Shown piece after piece: positions 35,728 to 44,296 of a stretch of 64,000 bases of DNA. Both the position numbers and the translations under genes were made by a program. Under the pieces are notes generated by a model, which saw nothing but the letters and a program-made list of their open reading frames with translations, had not been told where the DNA came from and searched no databases. The stretch comes from UBA1227 sp963629305 (lineage in GTDB: Bacteria > Bacillota > Clostridia > Oscillospirales > Acutalibacteraceae). Location of the stretch: contig CAVGIJ010000004.1 of assembly GCA_963629305.1 (NCBI GenBank), forward strand, positions 32,560 to 96,559. Direction: 5' to 3'. Positions within the stretch are counted from its first letter, which is position 1. Every line of letters begins with the position of its first letter.

Positions 35728-35880
35728 TTTAATTCAAAAAGGGCTGATGAGTTATCCGGAACGGGAGAATCATTTGGGCTTGGATTGTCAATCTGCAGAA
35801 GAATTTTAGAAATACACGACTTTAAATATGGTTGTGACAATATCGAATCCGGAGTGATTTTTTGGTTTGAATTCAAATAA
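35728..35880 (+). pseudogene. Orphan C-terminal piece of a histidine kinase
   Basis: A 50-codon open stretch without a start codon of its own, bounded upstream by TAA at 35725-35727. It translates to the end of a HATPase domain: FNSKRADELSGTGESFGLGLSIC, where GLGLSI is the G2 box, followed by RRILEIH and a final strand SGVIFWFEFK. Everything N-terminal to the F-box region is missing. Best read as the tail left by deletion of a kinase gene; an ATG in another frame (35717) codes only 30 residues without family resemblance. Confidence 0.75.
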
Positions 35881-35905
35881 ACAAAATTAAATTGAATAAT
35901 AAGAT

Positions 35906-35946
35906 AAAACACCCGTGTCTCATTGTTTGTGAAACACAGGTGTTTT
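35906..35946. terminator. Terminator after rnfB
   Basis: Stem AAAACACCCGTGT (35906-35918) / ACACAGGTGTTTT (35934-35946) with one mismatch; T-rich on the minus side. It ends the Rnf transcript. Confidence 0.8.
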
Positions 35947-35990
35947 GAATTTATCGGTTAAATGATAGCTTATAAAACTGTCAGCAAACC

Positions 35991-36803
35991 TTATGCTTTT
36001 TTGCCGAGAACAACGAGGTCAAGGCAGTGTGTAGGACAACCCTCAACGCACTTGCCGCAGCCTGTGCACTTGCCGTAGTCAACAGTTGCAACATTGTTCT
36101 CCACATGAATTGCGTCAAATTCACAAGTCTTTTGACACTTCATACAGCCAATACAGCCGACCGTACACTGCTTACGTGTCATAGCACCCTTGTCTTTATT
36201 CTTACAGAATACAACAGAGTTTGCCTCGTAAAGAGGTACAAGGTCAATGATTGACTTCGGACATGTCTTAACGCATATCTTACAAGCTTTACATTTGAGC
36301 GGGTTGACTCTTGCAACTCCGTCACAGATCTGGATTGCGTCATAAGGGCATGCCTTTACGCAGTCGCCGAGACCGAGACATCCGTAGTTACATGATTTCG
36401 GACCGCCGAAGAGCTGAGAAGCTGTTTTACAGCTCATGTCTCCGTGATAGTTCATTATAGAGTCACAGTTTTCAGGTGTACCCTTACACATAACAACTGC
36501 TGCCATCGGTTTCATTTCACCGACTGCAAGACCCATGATTTCCGCAATAGATGCAGCACAGTCAGCACCGCCCGGTGCACAGAGTGTGCAGTCTGTTGTT
36601 TTTCCCTCTGAAAGTGCTGAGGCATAGCCGGCACATCCGGAGAATCCGCAAGCACCGCAGTTTGCGCCTGCAAGAACTTCCTGAATTGCTTCTGCTTTTT
36701 CGTCAACAGGTACTGCCATAACAATTGATGCAATTGCAAGGACAATACCGAGCACAAGACCGATAACAGAAACAATAAGTACTGCCAATATAATTGGATT
36801 CAT
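35991..36803 (-). CDS. rnfB: Rnf complex subunit B (iron-sulfur)
   Basis: Ferredoxin-facing subunit of 270 residues. One N-terminal membrane helix (about 5-30), an ASF-type cluster domain with CGACGFSGCAGYA and later cysteines (about 45-110), then several ferredoxin-like CxxCxxCxxxC(P) motifs (CLGLGDCVKACP, CKACKICVKTCP, CIGCMKCQKTC, CTGCGKCVEGCP). Takes electrons from reduced ferredoxin into the Na+- or H+-pumping complex. Last gene of the unit, 18 bases after rnfA. Confidence 0.96.
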   Translation of the reverse strand: MNPIILAVLIVSVIGLVLGIVLAIASIVMAVPVDEKAEAIQEVLAGANCGACGFSGCAGYASALSEGKTTDCTLCAPGGADCAASIAEIMGLAVGEMKPMAAVVMCKGTPENCDSIMNYHGDMSCKTASQLFGGPKSCNYGCLGLGDCVKACPYDAIQICDGVARVNPLKCKACKICVKTCPKSIIDLVPLYEANSVVFCKNKDKGAMTRKQCTVGCIGCMKCQKTCEFDAIHVENNVATVDYGKCTGCGKCVEGCPTHCLDLVVLGKKA

Positions 36804-36821
36804 ATCTGTTTCCTACCTTTC

Positions 36822-37409
36822 TTATGCACCGAAAATATTCTCAACAACGCCTGTAAATCCGAGGAATGAGCATGCAGTAATTGCAGCTGCCACTAGAGTT
36901 ATGGGGAGGCCTTGCCAGAATTTCGGGAAGTCGTTGCCTTCAAGTCTCTCACGAACACCCGAGAACATGATCATGGCAAGCATGAAGCCGAGACCTGCAC
37001 CGAAGGAGTTGGCGATTGACTCAATGAAGTTGTATGATTCCTGGATGTTAAGAGTAACAACACCAAGAACTGCGCAGTTTGTTGTGATAAGAGGAAGGTA
37101 AATACCGAGTGAATTGTAAAGAGCCGGCATATACTTCTTAAGAACTACCTCGACAAACTGAACGAGAGCCGCGATAACGAGGATGAATACAATTGTCTGT
37201 AAGTAATCAAGACCGTTATTTACGAGCAATGTATTAAGTGGGTATGTAACTGCTGTTGAAAGCACCATTACAAAGATAACTGCCGCACTCATTCCGACTG
37301 CGGTATTTGTTTTCTTTGAAACACCGAGGAATGGGCAAATACCAAGGAACTTAGAAAGAATAAAGTTGTTGGTGAGAATAGCAGTAAAGATAATAGCTAC
37401 CATTTTCAT
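36822..37409 (-). CDS. rnfA: Rnf complex subunit A
   Basis: Membrane subunit of 195 residues with six helices, homologous to NqrE. The conserved NNFILSKFLGICPFLGVS and the second-half NCAVLGVVTLN segment hold the cysteines that bind an iron-sulfur centre in the membrane core shared with RnfE. Start and the rnfE stop overlap by one base. Confidence 0.96.
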   Translation of the reverse strand: MKMVAIIFTAILTNNFILSKFLGICPFLGVSKKTNTAVGMSAAVIFVMVLSTAVTYPLNTLLVNNGLDYLQTIVFILVIAALVQFVEVVLKKYMPALYNSLGIYLPLITTNCAVLGVVTLNIQESYNFIESIANSFGAGLGFMLAMIMFSGVRERLEGNDFPKFWQGLPITLVAAAITACSFLGFTGVVENIFGA

Positions 37410-38158
37410 TATTTAGCACACTCCTCTCCGCTGAGTTTAACGGCACATGAAGCAGCCATCGGGCAGCTGTCACATCCGTTGAGTTCAGCCTTCTCTTTAC
37501 CTTTGCTCTCTGCAAGCTTGTTTGCACATGCAATAAGGAGGCCGAATACGAAGAATCCGCCCGGAGCAAGGATGAAAATAAGGATTGGCTCAAGACCGAT
37601 TGTTGTAAGAACATCTGAGTCTACAAGGCCGAAGATGTCAGCGAGTGTAGTACCGTGACCGAGAACCTTGAGTGTGAGGTTACCTGTACCGAGGAATTCA
37701 CGGATTGTAGCCATAAGAGTAAGAGCTATTGTGAATCCGACGCCCATTCCCAAACCGTCAACAGCTGCGGGAAGAACAGGGTTCTTGTTTGCAAATGCTT
37801 CGGCACGGCCGAGAATGATACAGTTAACAACGATAAGAGGAAGGTAAATGCCGAGGCTTGCGTCAAGTGACGGAGCGAATGCCTTTACGAGAAGTTGTAC
37901 TATTGTAACGAAAGCCGCAATAATAACAACGTAGCAAGGAATTCTTACCTTTGACGGAATTACCTTTCTGAGTGCTGAAATAGCAATGTTTGAGCATACA
38001 AGAACTATTGTTGCTGCAATACCCATACCGATAGCGTTTTCAATTGAAGTTGAAACTGCCAGGGTAGGGCAGGTACCGAGAACGAGACGCAATGTAGGGT
38101 TCTCATCTAAGAGGCCTTTTGTAAACTCACGGCCAAGAGATCTTTTCTTTTCTGCCAT
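37409..38158 (-). CDS. rnfE: Rnf complex subunit E
   Basis: Membrane subunit of 249 residues, homologous to NqrD and to RnfA. It has NPTLRLVLGTCPTLAVS and VNCIILGRAEAFA, the counterpart cysteine-bearing segments of RnfA. The C-terminal tail has a cysteine group (CDSCPMAASCAV) with unknown role. It lies between rnfG and rnfA with one-base overlaps. Confidence 0.96.
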   Translation of the reverse strand: MAEKKRSLGREFTKGLLDENPTLRLVLGTCPTLAVSTSIENAIGMGIAATIVLVCSNIAISALRKVIPSKVRIPCYVVIIAAFVTIVQLLVKAFAPSLDASLGIYLPLIVVNCIILGRAEAFANKNPVLPAAVDGLGMGVGFTIALTLMATIREFLGTGNLTLKVLGHGTTLADIFGLVDSDVLTTIGLEPILIFILAPGGFFVFGLLIACANKLAESKGKEKAELNGCDSCPMAASCAVKLSGEECAK

Positions 38159-38748
38159 CAGCCCTCGCCTCCAATCTCTTCAAATTCTTCAAGTGCGGCA
38201 TTTACGGAGCTTGTTACAGCCTTAGATGTAATTGTTGCACTTGTAATAGCATTTATTTTGCCGTCTGATGTGTCATTTTGAGCGGCCTCGTTGCCTTTTA
38301 CGACCTCGAGTTCTCCTGACTCACCGACAAACTGAAGCTGCCATTTTTCCTTGCCGGCATTCTGTCCGAGACCCGGAGTTTCGTTTGAAAGGTCACCCGG
38401 AACTATACCGGTGATTTTACCGTCAGCTGCAATACCTACCGTAACTGAGATATCTCCGCCGTAACCTTTTGAGTCACCTGTTGAGTTAAATACATAGCCG
38501 ACTGTTTCGCCGTTTGCGTCAACACCTTCATAGTAATCGGTGTTTCCGTCGCCGTCCTTGTCAACTTCATTGAAGTTTTTGGCATCCGGAAGAACTGCTA
38601 CTCTTGCCTCTGCTTCTGATTTTGCTGTTTGCTCCGCAATTTTTGCAACTGTAACGTTGTTTACAATTGCAAGTAAGAGAGTAGCGACAAAACAGATAAC
38701 AAAGAGAGAAACGGTAGGAGTCAAAATATCTTTAGCATTCATTTTCAT
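38158..38748 (-). CDS. rnfG: Rnf complex subunit G (covalent FMN)
   Basis: Subunit of 196 residues with an N-terminal membrane anchor (about 9-31) and an outside domain that carries FMN linked to threonine. The attachment motif is NAITSATITSKAV, with the second threonine as the expected site. Flavinylation needs an ApbE transferase, encoded first in the same unit. It overlaps rnfD by 4 bases. Confidence 0.95.
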   Translation of the reverse strand: MKMNAKDILTPTVSLFVICFVATLLLAIVNNVTVAKIAEQTAKSEAEARVAVLPDAKNFNEVDKDGDGNTDYYEGVDANGETVGYVFNSTGDSKGYGGDISVTVGIAADGKITGIVPGDLSNETPGLGQNAGKEKWQLQFVGESGELEVVKGNEAAQNDTSDGKINAITSATITSKAVTSSVNAALEEFEEIGGEG

Positions 38749-39746
38749 GATTTTGCTTCCTCCTTTTTCTCTTTTTTCTCTTTAACAAATCCGAATACCT
38801 TAGGAGTTGTGAGCTTCTCAATCTGAGGTGTAAAGATGTTCATAAGGATGATTGAGAATGAAACGCCTTCCGGAAGGCTGCCGAAGAGACGGATAACGCA
38901 GGTTATGAGAGCACAACCGACAGCGTAAACAATTTTTCCCTTCTTTGTGATAGGAGATGTTGTGTAGTCGGTAGCCATAAAGATAGCGCCGATAAGAAGA
39001 CCGCCGCCGAGAACTTCATAAGCTACAGCTTCCATGTTAAAGTTGAAAGCGATTGCCATGATAATTGCAACGCATCCTACATACACGCATGGGATGATAG
39101 GGGAGATTACCTTGCGGATGATAAGGTAGAGTCCGCCGAGAATCAAAGCAAGTGCCGAAACCTCACCGAGACATCCGCTTGTTGTTCCGAGGAACATCTC
39201 CATAAGTGACGGAGCACCCTCGGCAATGCCTCCTTTGAGTGAGATGAGACCCATTGGGGTAGCACCCGTTGCAGCGTCAATATCCCAACCGATTCTGTTG
39301 AGTCCTGCAAATGATGATGCGGACATTCTTGCCGGGAAAGCTGACATAAGTACAATACGTGCGAGAAGAGCAGGGTTTACAAAGTTCTGACCGATTCCGC
39401 CGAACATCTGCTTTACTACTACGATTGCTATAACCGAACCGAGGACAACAATCCAAAGAGGAATGTTTGACGGAAGGTTGTAAGCAAGGAGAAGACCCGT
39501 AACTACAGCTGAAAGGTCACCTATAGTTTGCTCTCTCTTCATTACTTTACGTGATAAGAATTCGGCGAGCACACATGAAACTACCGAAGTAAGAATAACA
39601 AGGAGTGCTTTTATGCCGAAAATAAATATTGAAGCAATACCTGCGGGAAGAAGAGCGATTATAACGTCGAGCATTATTCCCGTGGTTGTTTCAGCGGAAC
39701 GCACATGAGGCGATGCGCTGACTGTAAGTTTGTTTTTAAGTTCCAT
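38745..39746 (-). CDS. rnfD: Rnf complex subunit D (covalent FMN)
   Basis: Membrane subunit of 333 residues, homologous to NqrB, with about ten helices. It carries a second flavin attachment motif, DAATGATPMG, around residue 155, and NFVNPALLAR. The ATG at 39746 starts at MELKNKLTVSASPHVRS, the normal N-terminus, and overlaps the rnfC stop (TAATG); the open frame further up is antisense-free read-in from rnfC and not counted. Confidence 0.95.
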   Translation of the reverse strand: MELKNKLTVSASPHVRSAETTTGIMLDVIIALLPAGIASIFIFGIKALLVILTSVVSCVLAEFLSRKVMKREQTIGDLSAVVTGLLLAYNLPSNIPLWIVVLGSVIAIVVVKQMFGGIGQNFVNPALLARIVLMSAFPARMSASSFAGLNRIGWDIDAATGATPMGLISLKGGIAEGAPSLMEMFLGTTSGCLGEVSALALILGGLYLIIRKVISPIIPCVYVGCVAIIMAIAFNFNMEAVAYEVLGGGLLIGAIFMATDYTTSPITKKGKIVYAVGCALITCVIRLFGSLPEGVSFSIILMNIFTPQIEKLTTPKVFGFVKEKKEKKEEAKS

Positions 39747-41098
39747 TATTTCTTCGCACCTGCCTCTCTGATTACTGCTTTTGCAAGACGCATGTACTGA
39801 ACGAGCGGTCTGCCTGACGGGCAAGCGTAAGCACAGCTTCCGCATTCCATACATGTCATAGCATTTGCTGCCGTAAGACCCTCAACATCCTTAAGATGAG
39901 CACGTGTCTCAATCTTTGTCGGCATGAGGTTCATAGGACAAGCATCTACGCAGCGTCCGCAGCGGATACAAGCACGTGTCGGTTTAACACGAACACTGTC
40001 TTCCGCAAATGCAAGAACAGCGTTGTTATTTTTAAGAAGAGGTACATTGATGTCTGAAAGTGCCATACCCATCATAGGACCACCGCTTATTACCTTGTAA
40101 GGCTCTGCTTTGAAACCGCCGCAGAATTCGATGATCTTTGAGATTTCTGTACCGATAGGTACTCTTATGTTCTTTGGCTCTGCAATAGCTGAACCGTCAA
40201 CAGTAAGAGAACGGCTGACAAGCGGTTTGCCTGTCTTTAAGTATCTTCCGAGGAAAGAAACAGATGCGACGTTCATTACGACAACGCCTACGTCTGAAGG
40301 AAGTTTTCCCGGAGGAACACATCTGCCCGTCACTGACTGAATGAGAACTTTTTCAGCACCCTGTGGGTAACGTGACTTGAGTACAACGAGCTTTACGCTG
40401 TCGTCAAAATCAGCCTCATCGGCAGCTACCTTCATGAGAGCTTTAAATGCGTCACTCTTGTTGTCTTCAATTGCGATGTATACGTTCTTGAAGCCGAGGA
40501 TTTCTTTTATGGTGTAAACACCTGAAAGAACATCCCAAGAGTTGTCAACGCACTCTCTGTGGTCAACTGTGATGAAAGGCTCACACTCTGCAGCGTTGAT
40601 GATGAGAGTGTCTACACCGCTATCCTCTTTGAATCCGAGTTTAACGTGTGTCGGGAATCCGGCACCGCCGAGACCTACAAGTCCTGAAGCCCTTACAGCT
40701 TTAAGGAAGTCCTCGCGTGAATTGATCTCAGGAGCCTTTATGTTCTCGTCGAGAGTCATAAGACCGTCTGATTCAATGGTGACTGCCGGAACCATGTTTC
40801 CGTTGGCGAGCTTAACCGGACCTACAGCCGTAACCTTACCGGAAACAGAAGCGTGAATCGGAGCACTTACGAACGCATTTGTGTCACCGATAACCTGGCC
40901 GACCTTAACTTCGTCGCCAACCTTAACGGTGGGTTCGCAAGGAGCACCGATGTGCTGCTGCATTGGAAGGATTACGCGCTCAGGTGTTGGAATACGAACA
41001 ATTTCAAGTGCGGAAGTGTTCTTGTTGTGAGAGACGCGAACGCCGCCATGTCCGTTTGCCACCGGGCTGAGTACGCCTTCAATTTTTTCGCTTGCCAT
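39746..41098 (-). CDS. rnfC: Rnf complex subunit C (NADH site)
   Basis: Soluble subunit of 450 residues that exchanges electrons with NAD(H). Glycine-rich GLGGAGFPTHVK and NAAECEPFITVDHR form the NADH/FMN region; a SLBB-like part follows. Two 4Fe-4S motifs (CIRCGRCVDACP and CMECGSCAYACP) stand near the end. First of the six rnf genes, 125 bases after the Gx gene; in that gap TGTCGC-TAAA-GCGACA (about 41128-41143) forms a small hairpin. Confidence 0.96.
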   Translation of the reverse strand: MASEKIEGVLSPVANGHGGVRVSHNKNTSALEIVRIPTPERVILPMQQHIGAPCEPTVKVGDEVKVGQVIGDTNAFVSAPIHASVSGKVTAVGPVKLANGNMVPAVTIESDGLMTLDENIKAPEINSREDFLKAVRASGLVGLGGAGFPTHVKLGFKEDSGVDTLIINAAECEPFITVDHRECVDNSWDVLSGVYTIKEILGFKNVYIAIEDNKSDAFKALMKVAADEADFDDSVKLVVLKSRYPQGAEKVLIQSVTGRCVPPGKLPSDVGVVVMNVASVSFLGRYLKTGKPLVSRSLTVDGSAIAEPKNIRVPIGTEISKIIEFCGGFKAEPYKVISGGPMMGMALSDINVPLLKNNNAVLAFAEDSVRVKPTRACIRCGRCVDACPMNLMPTKIETRAHLKDVEGLTAANAMTCMECGSCAYACPSGRPLVQYMRLAKAVIREAGAKK

Positions 41099-41223
41099 TC
41101 ATTCAACTCCTCAATGGCCTTACATGTCGCTAAAGCGACACAGCCTGTTATTGAAAATATATTAATAAGCGGAACAAAGATTTTACAATGCATATGCCAA
41201 AAATATGCTCTTTATACCACTGA

Positions 41224-41763
41224 TTAACCGAAATTAAAATAATTGTTTTGCTTTTCAAGGGCCGGCATGACAATTTTCAAAATTGTCCCGGTTACGGCGC
41301 CTGTTATGATTGCGAACAGTAGGAGAAGTGGGCCGTAACCCCACACGAGGGCGGGTGTGCCGGAGATGATGCAGGCAATGATAAGCTGGCCTGCGTTGTG
41401 CGCGACTGCCGACGCTATGGATATGCCGACAATTCCAAACGGATTTTTTTGAAGTCTCAGTATAGCCACCATCACGAGCGTCGACAGGACACCGCCGCAA
41501 AGGCTCATGAAAAATGCCGTTGCGCCCCGTGTGATGCCGGCAAATACGCTTTTTACGAGAGTAATCCCGAGAGCGGGAAAAAGTCCTAAGGTACTTGCCG
41601 TAAACATGGTGACGATATTTGAAAATCCGGGTTTTGCTCCGGGCGGAAGTCCCGGGATGGCCGGTATGAAGTTTTCCAAGAGGGAAAGAACAAGTGCCTG
41701 AGCACTGAGTATGCCGAGGAGGGCTATATACTTTGTTTTTTTGTTTATTTTGTCTTTTGCCAT
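41224..41763 (-). CDS. Gx transporter family membrane protein
   Basis: Membrane protein of 179 residues with about five helices, matching the Gx transporter (heptaprenyl-diphosphate synthase component I-like) family. GLPPGAKPGFSNIVTMF and SAVAHNAGQLI are typical. It is commonly found with NusG_II and ApbE genes beside Rnf or extracellular electron transfer loci; a role in quinone or flavin-substrate supply is suspected but unproven. ATG at 41763 is preferred over the GTG just before because GAGG is 8 bases away. Confidence 0.88.
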   Translation of the reverse strand: MAKDKINKKTKYIALLGILSAQALVLSLLENFIPAIPGLPPGAKPGFSNIVTMFTASTLGLFPALGITLVKSVFAGITRGATAFFMSLCGGVLSTLVMVAILRLQKNPFGIVGISIASAVAHNAGQLIIACIISGTPALVWGYGPLLLLFAIITGAVTGTILKIVMPALEKQNNYFNFG

Positions 41764-41780
41764 CACATGACCTCATCGGT

Positions 41781-42161
41781 TTAATAAGTAATAACGTCCG
41801 GTGCTTCGCTGCCTTTTTCTCCCTCAATGACTACAAGTGTTTTTGAGGGGAGACATGCTGCCGTGTCACCCGGCTTTGAAAGCTTTCCGGAGCTTATACA
41901 GAGCTTGTCGTGACACTCTGCATACGAGTAGCGGATACTGCCGTTTTCAACACGGAGCTTTGCCTTTGGTGTGGAGTTAAGATCAAACTCATAAGGTTCT
42001 TTTACAGCTGAAAGGTCTATTTCCTTTACAACTTTTCCGTCTTTATAGACAACCGCCTTTACTTGTGATTTGTCTGTGTATTTCGGAATTAGAAGTGCGG
42101 TGCAGATGATAAGCAACAGGAGTACAAGAAGAATATCAGCTTTTTTAATAAACTTGTTCAT
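41781..42161 (-). CDS. NusG domain II protein
   Basis: Anchored protein of 126 residues: one N-terminal membrane helix (ILLVLLLLIICTALLI) and a NusG_II domain outside, with VENGSIRYSYAECHDKLCISSGKL, a pair of cysteines conserved in this family, and CLPSKTLVVIEG. It accompanies rnf, nqr and EET-type gene sets in many Firmicutes. Function is not established; redox or flavin-related help to the complex is inferred from context. Confidence 0.9.
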   Translation of the reverse strand: MNKFIKKADILLVLLLLIICTALLIPKYTDKSQVKAVVYKDGKVVKEIDLSAVKEPYEFDLNSTPKAKLRVENGSIRYSYAECHDKLCISSGKLSKPGDTAACLPSKTLVVIEGEKGSEAPDVITY

Positions 42162-42190
42162 GTAAAATCCCCTGCATCTCCTGCCGTGAA

Positions 42191-43294
42191 TCAGTTCGCA
42201 ATTGTAAAGTCGGATGCGGATTCCGGAAGAGTAAATTTACTTTTGAGTCCGTCAGTGACGTATACTTTTTTGTCGTGAGTTACGAACACAGCTTCCGCTT
42301 CATATTTTTCAAGCAGTTCAAGTGATTTTTCTCCGTATCCGAGAATGAATGTTGCGGTTGAAAGTGCGTCGGTGTCGATACCGGATTTTGAAACCACAGT
42401 TACTCCGGTAATGTTGCTTTTTGCAGGATAGCCTGTCTTCGGATCGAGTATGTGATGGTACGTTTTTCCTTCGTATGTGAAAGTCTTTTCATAGTCTCCG
42501 GAAGTTGATATACAGTAGCCTCCGGGAAGATTGATAATTCCCATGTAGTCATTGGTTTCACCAAACGGGTCACGCACGGCGACATTGAATGTGCCGTCAC
42601 TGCGTTCCGGATTTTTTCCGTAAAGCAGTATAGAACCGCCGACGGAGATAACCGCTGCGGAAACTTCAGACTTTTCTGACAGGTATTTTGCAACTTCGTC
42701 GCACGCAAGACCTTTGCCGACTGCTCCGAGGTCGAGCTCCTGACCGCTCGCCGTAAGTATAAAGTTGTTATCATTTATCCGGATGTTTTTGAAGTTTACA
42801 AGCGGTAGTTTTTTTTGTACGTCTGCCGCCGCCGGCGGGGTGTGCGTCTCTTCGTCGGATTCAAAGTTCCAAAGATGTGACACTGAACCTATGCTGATGT
42901 CCAATGCACCGTCGGAATCCTCTCCGATACTGACCGCTCTGCGAATACAGTCCGCGGTAACCGATGAAACCTGAAAGCCTTCGGAAGAAGAGTCTTCAAG
43001 CCGTTTGCCTGCGGCCGCGTTTATGTTACAGATGTCCGATCCCTCAACACGCCATGAAAGATTGTTTTTCTCAAGCGAGTCAATAAGTGAGTCGATGCCG
43101 GAAAAAATGTCAGACGATGTATCCTTGCCGATTATGTAAACTTTTTCTGTTATAAGCGTGCCCATGAGTATGGTTGAATGATCGTACCCGGATGTGTCAC
43201 TGTCGCTTTTGCAAGCTGAAAATGAGCACAAAATAACGGAAGCGAGTGTGAGTGCAATTGTCCTTTTCAATGTACTGCTAAGCTTACAATGCAA
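42191..43294 (-). CDS. apbE: FAD:protein FMN transferase (lipoprotein)
   Basis: ApbE-type enzyme of about 367 residues that moves FMN from FAD onto threonine of RnfG and RnfD. A lipoprotein signal (lipobox FSAC) places it outside the membrane, where both targets display their flavin sites. Motifs: STILMGTLI, ALDISIGSVSHLWNF, ELDLGAVGKGLACDEVA, SVGGSILLYG, HILDPKTGYPA and DALSTATFILG. No ATG start is found: TTG at 43294 has GGAG 9 bases upstream, and a TTG at 43303 directly abuts that site. It opens the nine-gene unit with rnf. Confidence 0.92.
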   Translation of the reverse strand: MHCKLSSTLKRTIALTLASVILCSFSACKSDSDTSGYDHSTILMGTLITEKVYIIGKDTSSDIFSGIDSLIDSLEKNNLSWRVEGSDICNINAAAGKRLEDSSSEGFQVSSVTADCIRRAVSIGEDSDGALDISIGSVSHLWNFESDEETHTPPAAADVQKKLPLVNFKNIRINDNNFILTASGQELDLGAVGKGLACDEVAKYLSEKSEVSAAVISVGGSILLYGKNPERSDGTFNVAVRDPFGETNDYMGIINLPGGYCISTSGDYEKTFTYEGKTYHHILDPKTGYPAKSNITGVTVVSKSGIDTDALSTATFILGYGEKSLELLEKYEAEAVFVTHDKKVYVTDGLKSKFTLPESASDFTIAN

Positions 43295-43520
43295 ACTACT
43301 CAACTCCGTTGTTTTTATCTGTTTAACTCTTTATTATAAAATATACATCTATAATATATTTTATAAACGTCAAATTATCACCCCGTTATTATATATTCTT
43401 TATATGGGTTTTTCAATATTGATAAACGTATTTTTATGTCCAAACTTTGACTTTTTTTTGACAATTTTCTTGCGGTACAAACCTGTCTGTTGTGAGGTCG
43501 GATTTGAGAGATGAAAACGG

Positions 43521-43553
43521 AAAAAGAGCCCCGTAAAGGGACTCTTTTTCAGC
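43521..43553 (-). terminator. Terminator after the mini-membrane gene
   Basis: Stem AAAAAGAG-CCC / GGG-A-CTCTTTTT with T-run on the minus side, 23 bases past the small gene's stop. Confidence 0.75.
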
Positions 43554-43575
43554 TGTGTTTTATTGTTTCCCGGTG

Positions 43576-43668
43576 TTATGAGCAATCGCATCCGCAGCCG
43601 TCATCGGCAAAAAGAATAAGGATGATAATAAGAATAATAATCCAACTGTTGTTATTATAGAAACCCAT
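43576..43668 (-). CDS. 30-residue membrane miniprotein with cysteine tail
   Basis: Tiny gene with a near-perfect AGGAGG site (43677-43682) before its ATG and its own terminator. The product is MGFYNNNSW, a run of some twelve Ile/Leu/Phe residues that makes one membrane helix, and the tail ADDGCGCDCS with three cysteines. It recalls short sporulation-type membrane peptides (YjcZ group) in size and layout, but sequence does not prove membership. The CGCDC end could bind metal or form disulfides. Confidence 0.75.
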   Translation of the reverse strand: MGFYNNNSWIIILIIILILFADDGCGCDCS

Positions 43669-43731
43669 ATATCGTTCCTCCTTTCCTATCACATACTATG
43701 GATCTTATGAACAATTGGTTACAAAAAATTA

Positions 43732-43760
43732 TTGACGAAAAACACTTGTTGACCGATAAT
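43732..43760 (+). promoter_or_regulatory. mcsA-mcsB promoter
   Basis: TTGACG at 43732-43737 and GATAAT at 43755-43760, spacer 17, just ahead of mcsA. No CtsR-like tandem heptad repeat was recognised. Confidence 0.6.
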
Positions 43761-43786
43761 AGGAGGGTAAGAAAGGGGCGAGGATT

Positions 43787-44296
43787 ATGCTTTGTCAGAA
43801 CTGTGGAAAAAACGAAGCAACCACGCACATAAAAAGAATAGTAAATGGCGAGTCAAGCCAGATTTACCTCTGCTATCACTGCGCTCAGCACCTTGGATAC
43901 GCCAATATGTTTTCGGGGTTCGGTTTCAACATAAGCAATATGCTTGCAAACTTTTTTCCCGAGTTTTCGAGATCGCTTCCGAGTGCTGAAAAAGGTGAGT
44001 GCTGTCCGACTTGCGGGACAAGTTTTGAAGATGTTATAAGAACAGGAATGATGGGGTGCGCCGATTGTTACAGCGTATTTTATGATAAACTTAAGCCGAG
44101 CCTTTCAAGAATACACGGCAGAGCCGTTCATGCCGGGAAAACCGGTGCATCTTTTACTGAGGATTCGGCTCTGAAATACCGAATAAACGAACTCAAAGAA
44201 CAGATGCAGGTTGCAATAAATCAGCAGAATTTTGAAGAGGCTGCGAGACTGCGCGACGAGATACGTGATCTTGGAGGTGACAGTTCAAATGGCTAA
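43787..44296 (+). CDS. mcsA: McsA-like activator of protein arginine kinase
   Basis: Zinc-finger protein of 169 residues that activates McsB in protein quality control. CxxC pairs at MLCQNCGKN, YLCYHCAQH, CCPTCGTSF and CADCY make two zinc sites. A C-terminal UvrB/UvrC motif (about 130-165, LKEQMQVAINQQNFEEAARLRDEI) is the McsB-binding coiled region. A run of CTG-free AGGG/GAGG bases precedes the ATG. ctsR and clpC, the usual partners, are not next to it. Confidence 0.92.
   Translation: MLCQNCGKNEATTHIKRIVNGESSQIYLCYHCAQHLGYANMFSGFGFNISNMLANFFPEFSRSLPSAEKGECCPTCGTSFEDVIRTGMMGCADCYSVFYDKLKPSLSRIHGRAVHAGKTGASFTEDSALKYRINELKEQMQVAINQQNFEEAARLRDEIRDLGGDSSNG

Noticed and set aside
38745..39854. 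Longer rnfD starting at 39854
   Set aside because: The extra 36 codons lie in another frame of rnfC; the ATG at 39746 has the family N-terminus and a stop-start overlap.
41255..41827. A 190-codon minus-strand frame
   Set aside because: It overlaps the Gx gene in another frame and has a low-complexity Arg/His-rich translation.
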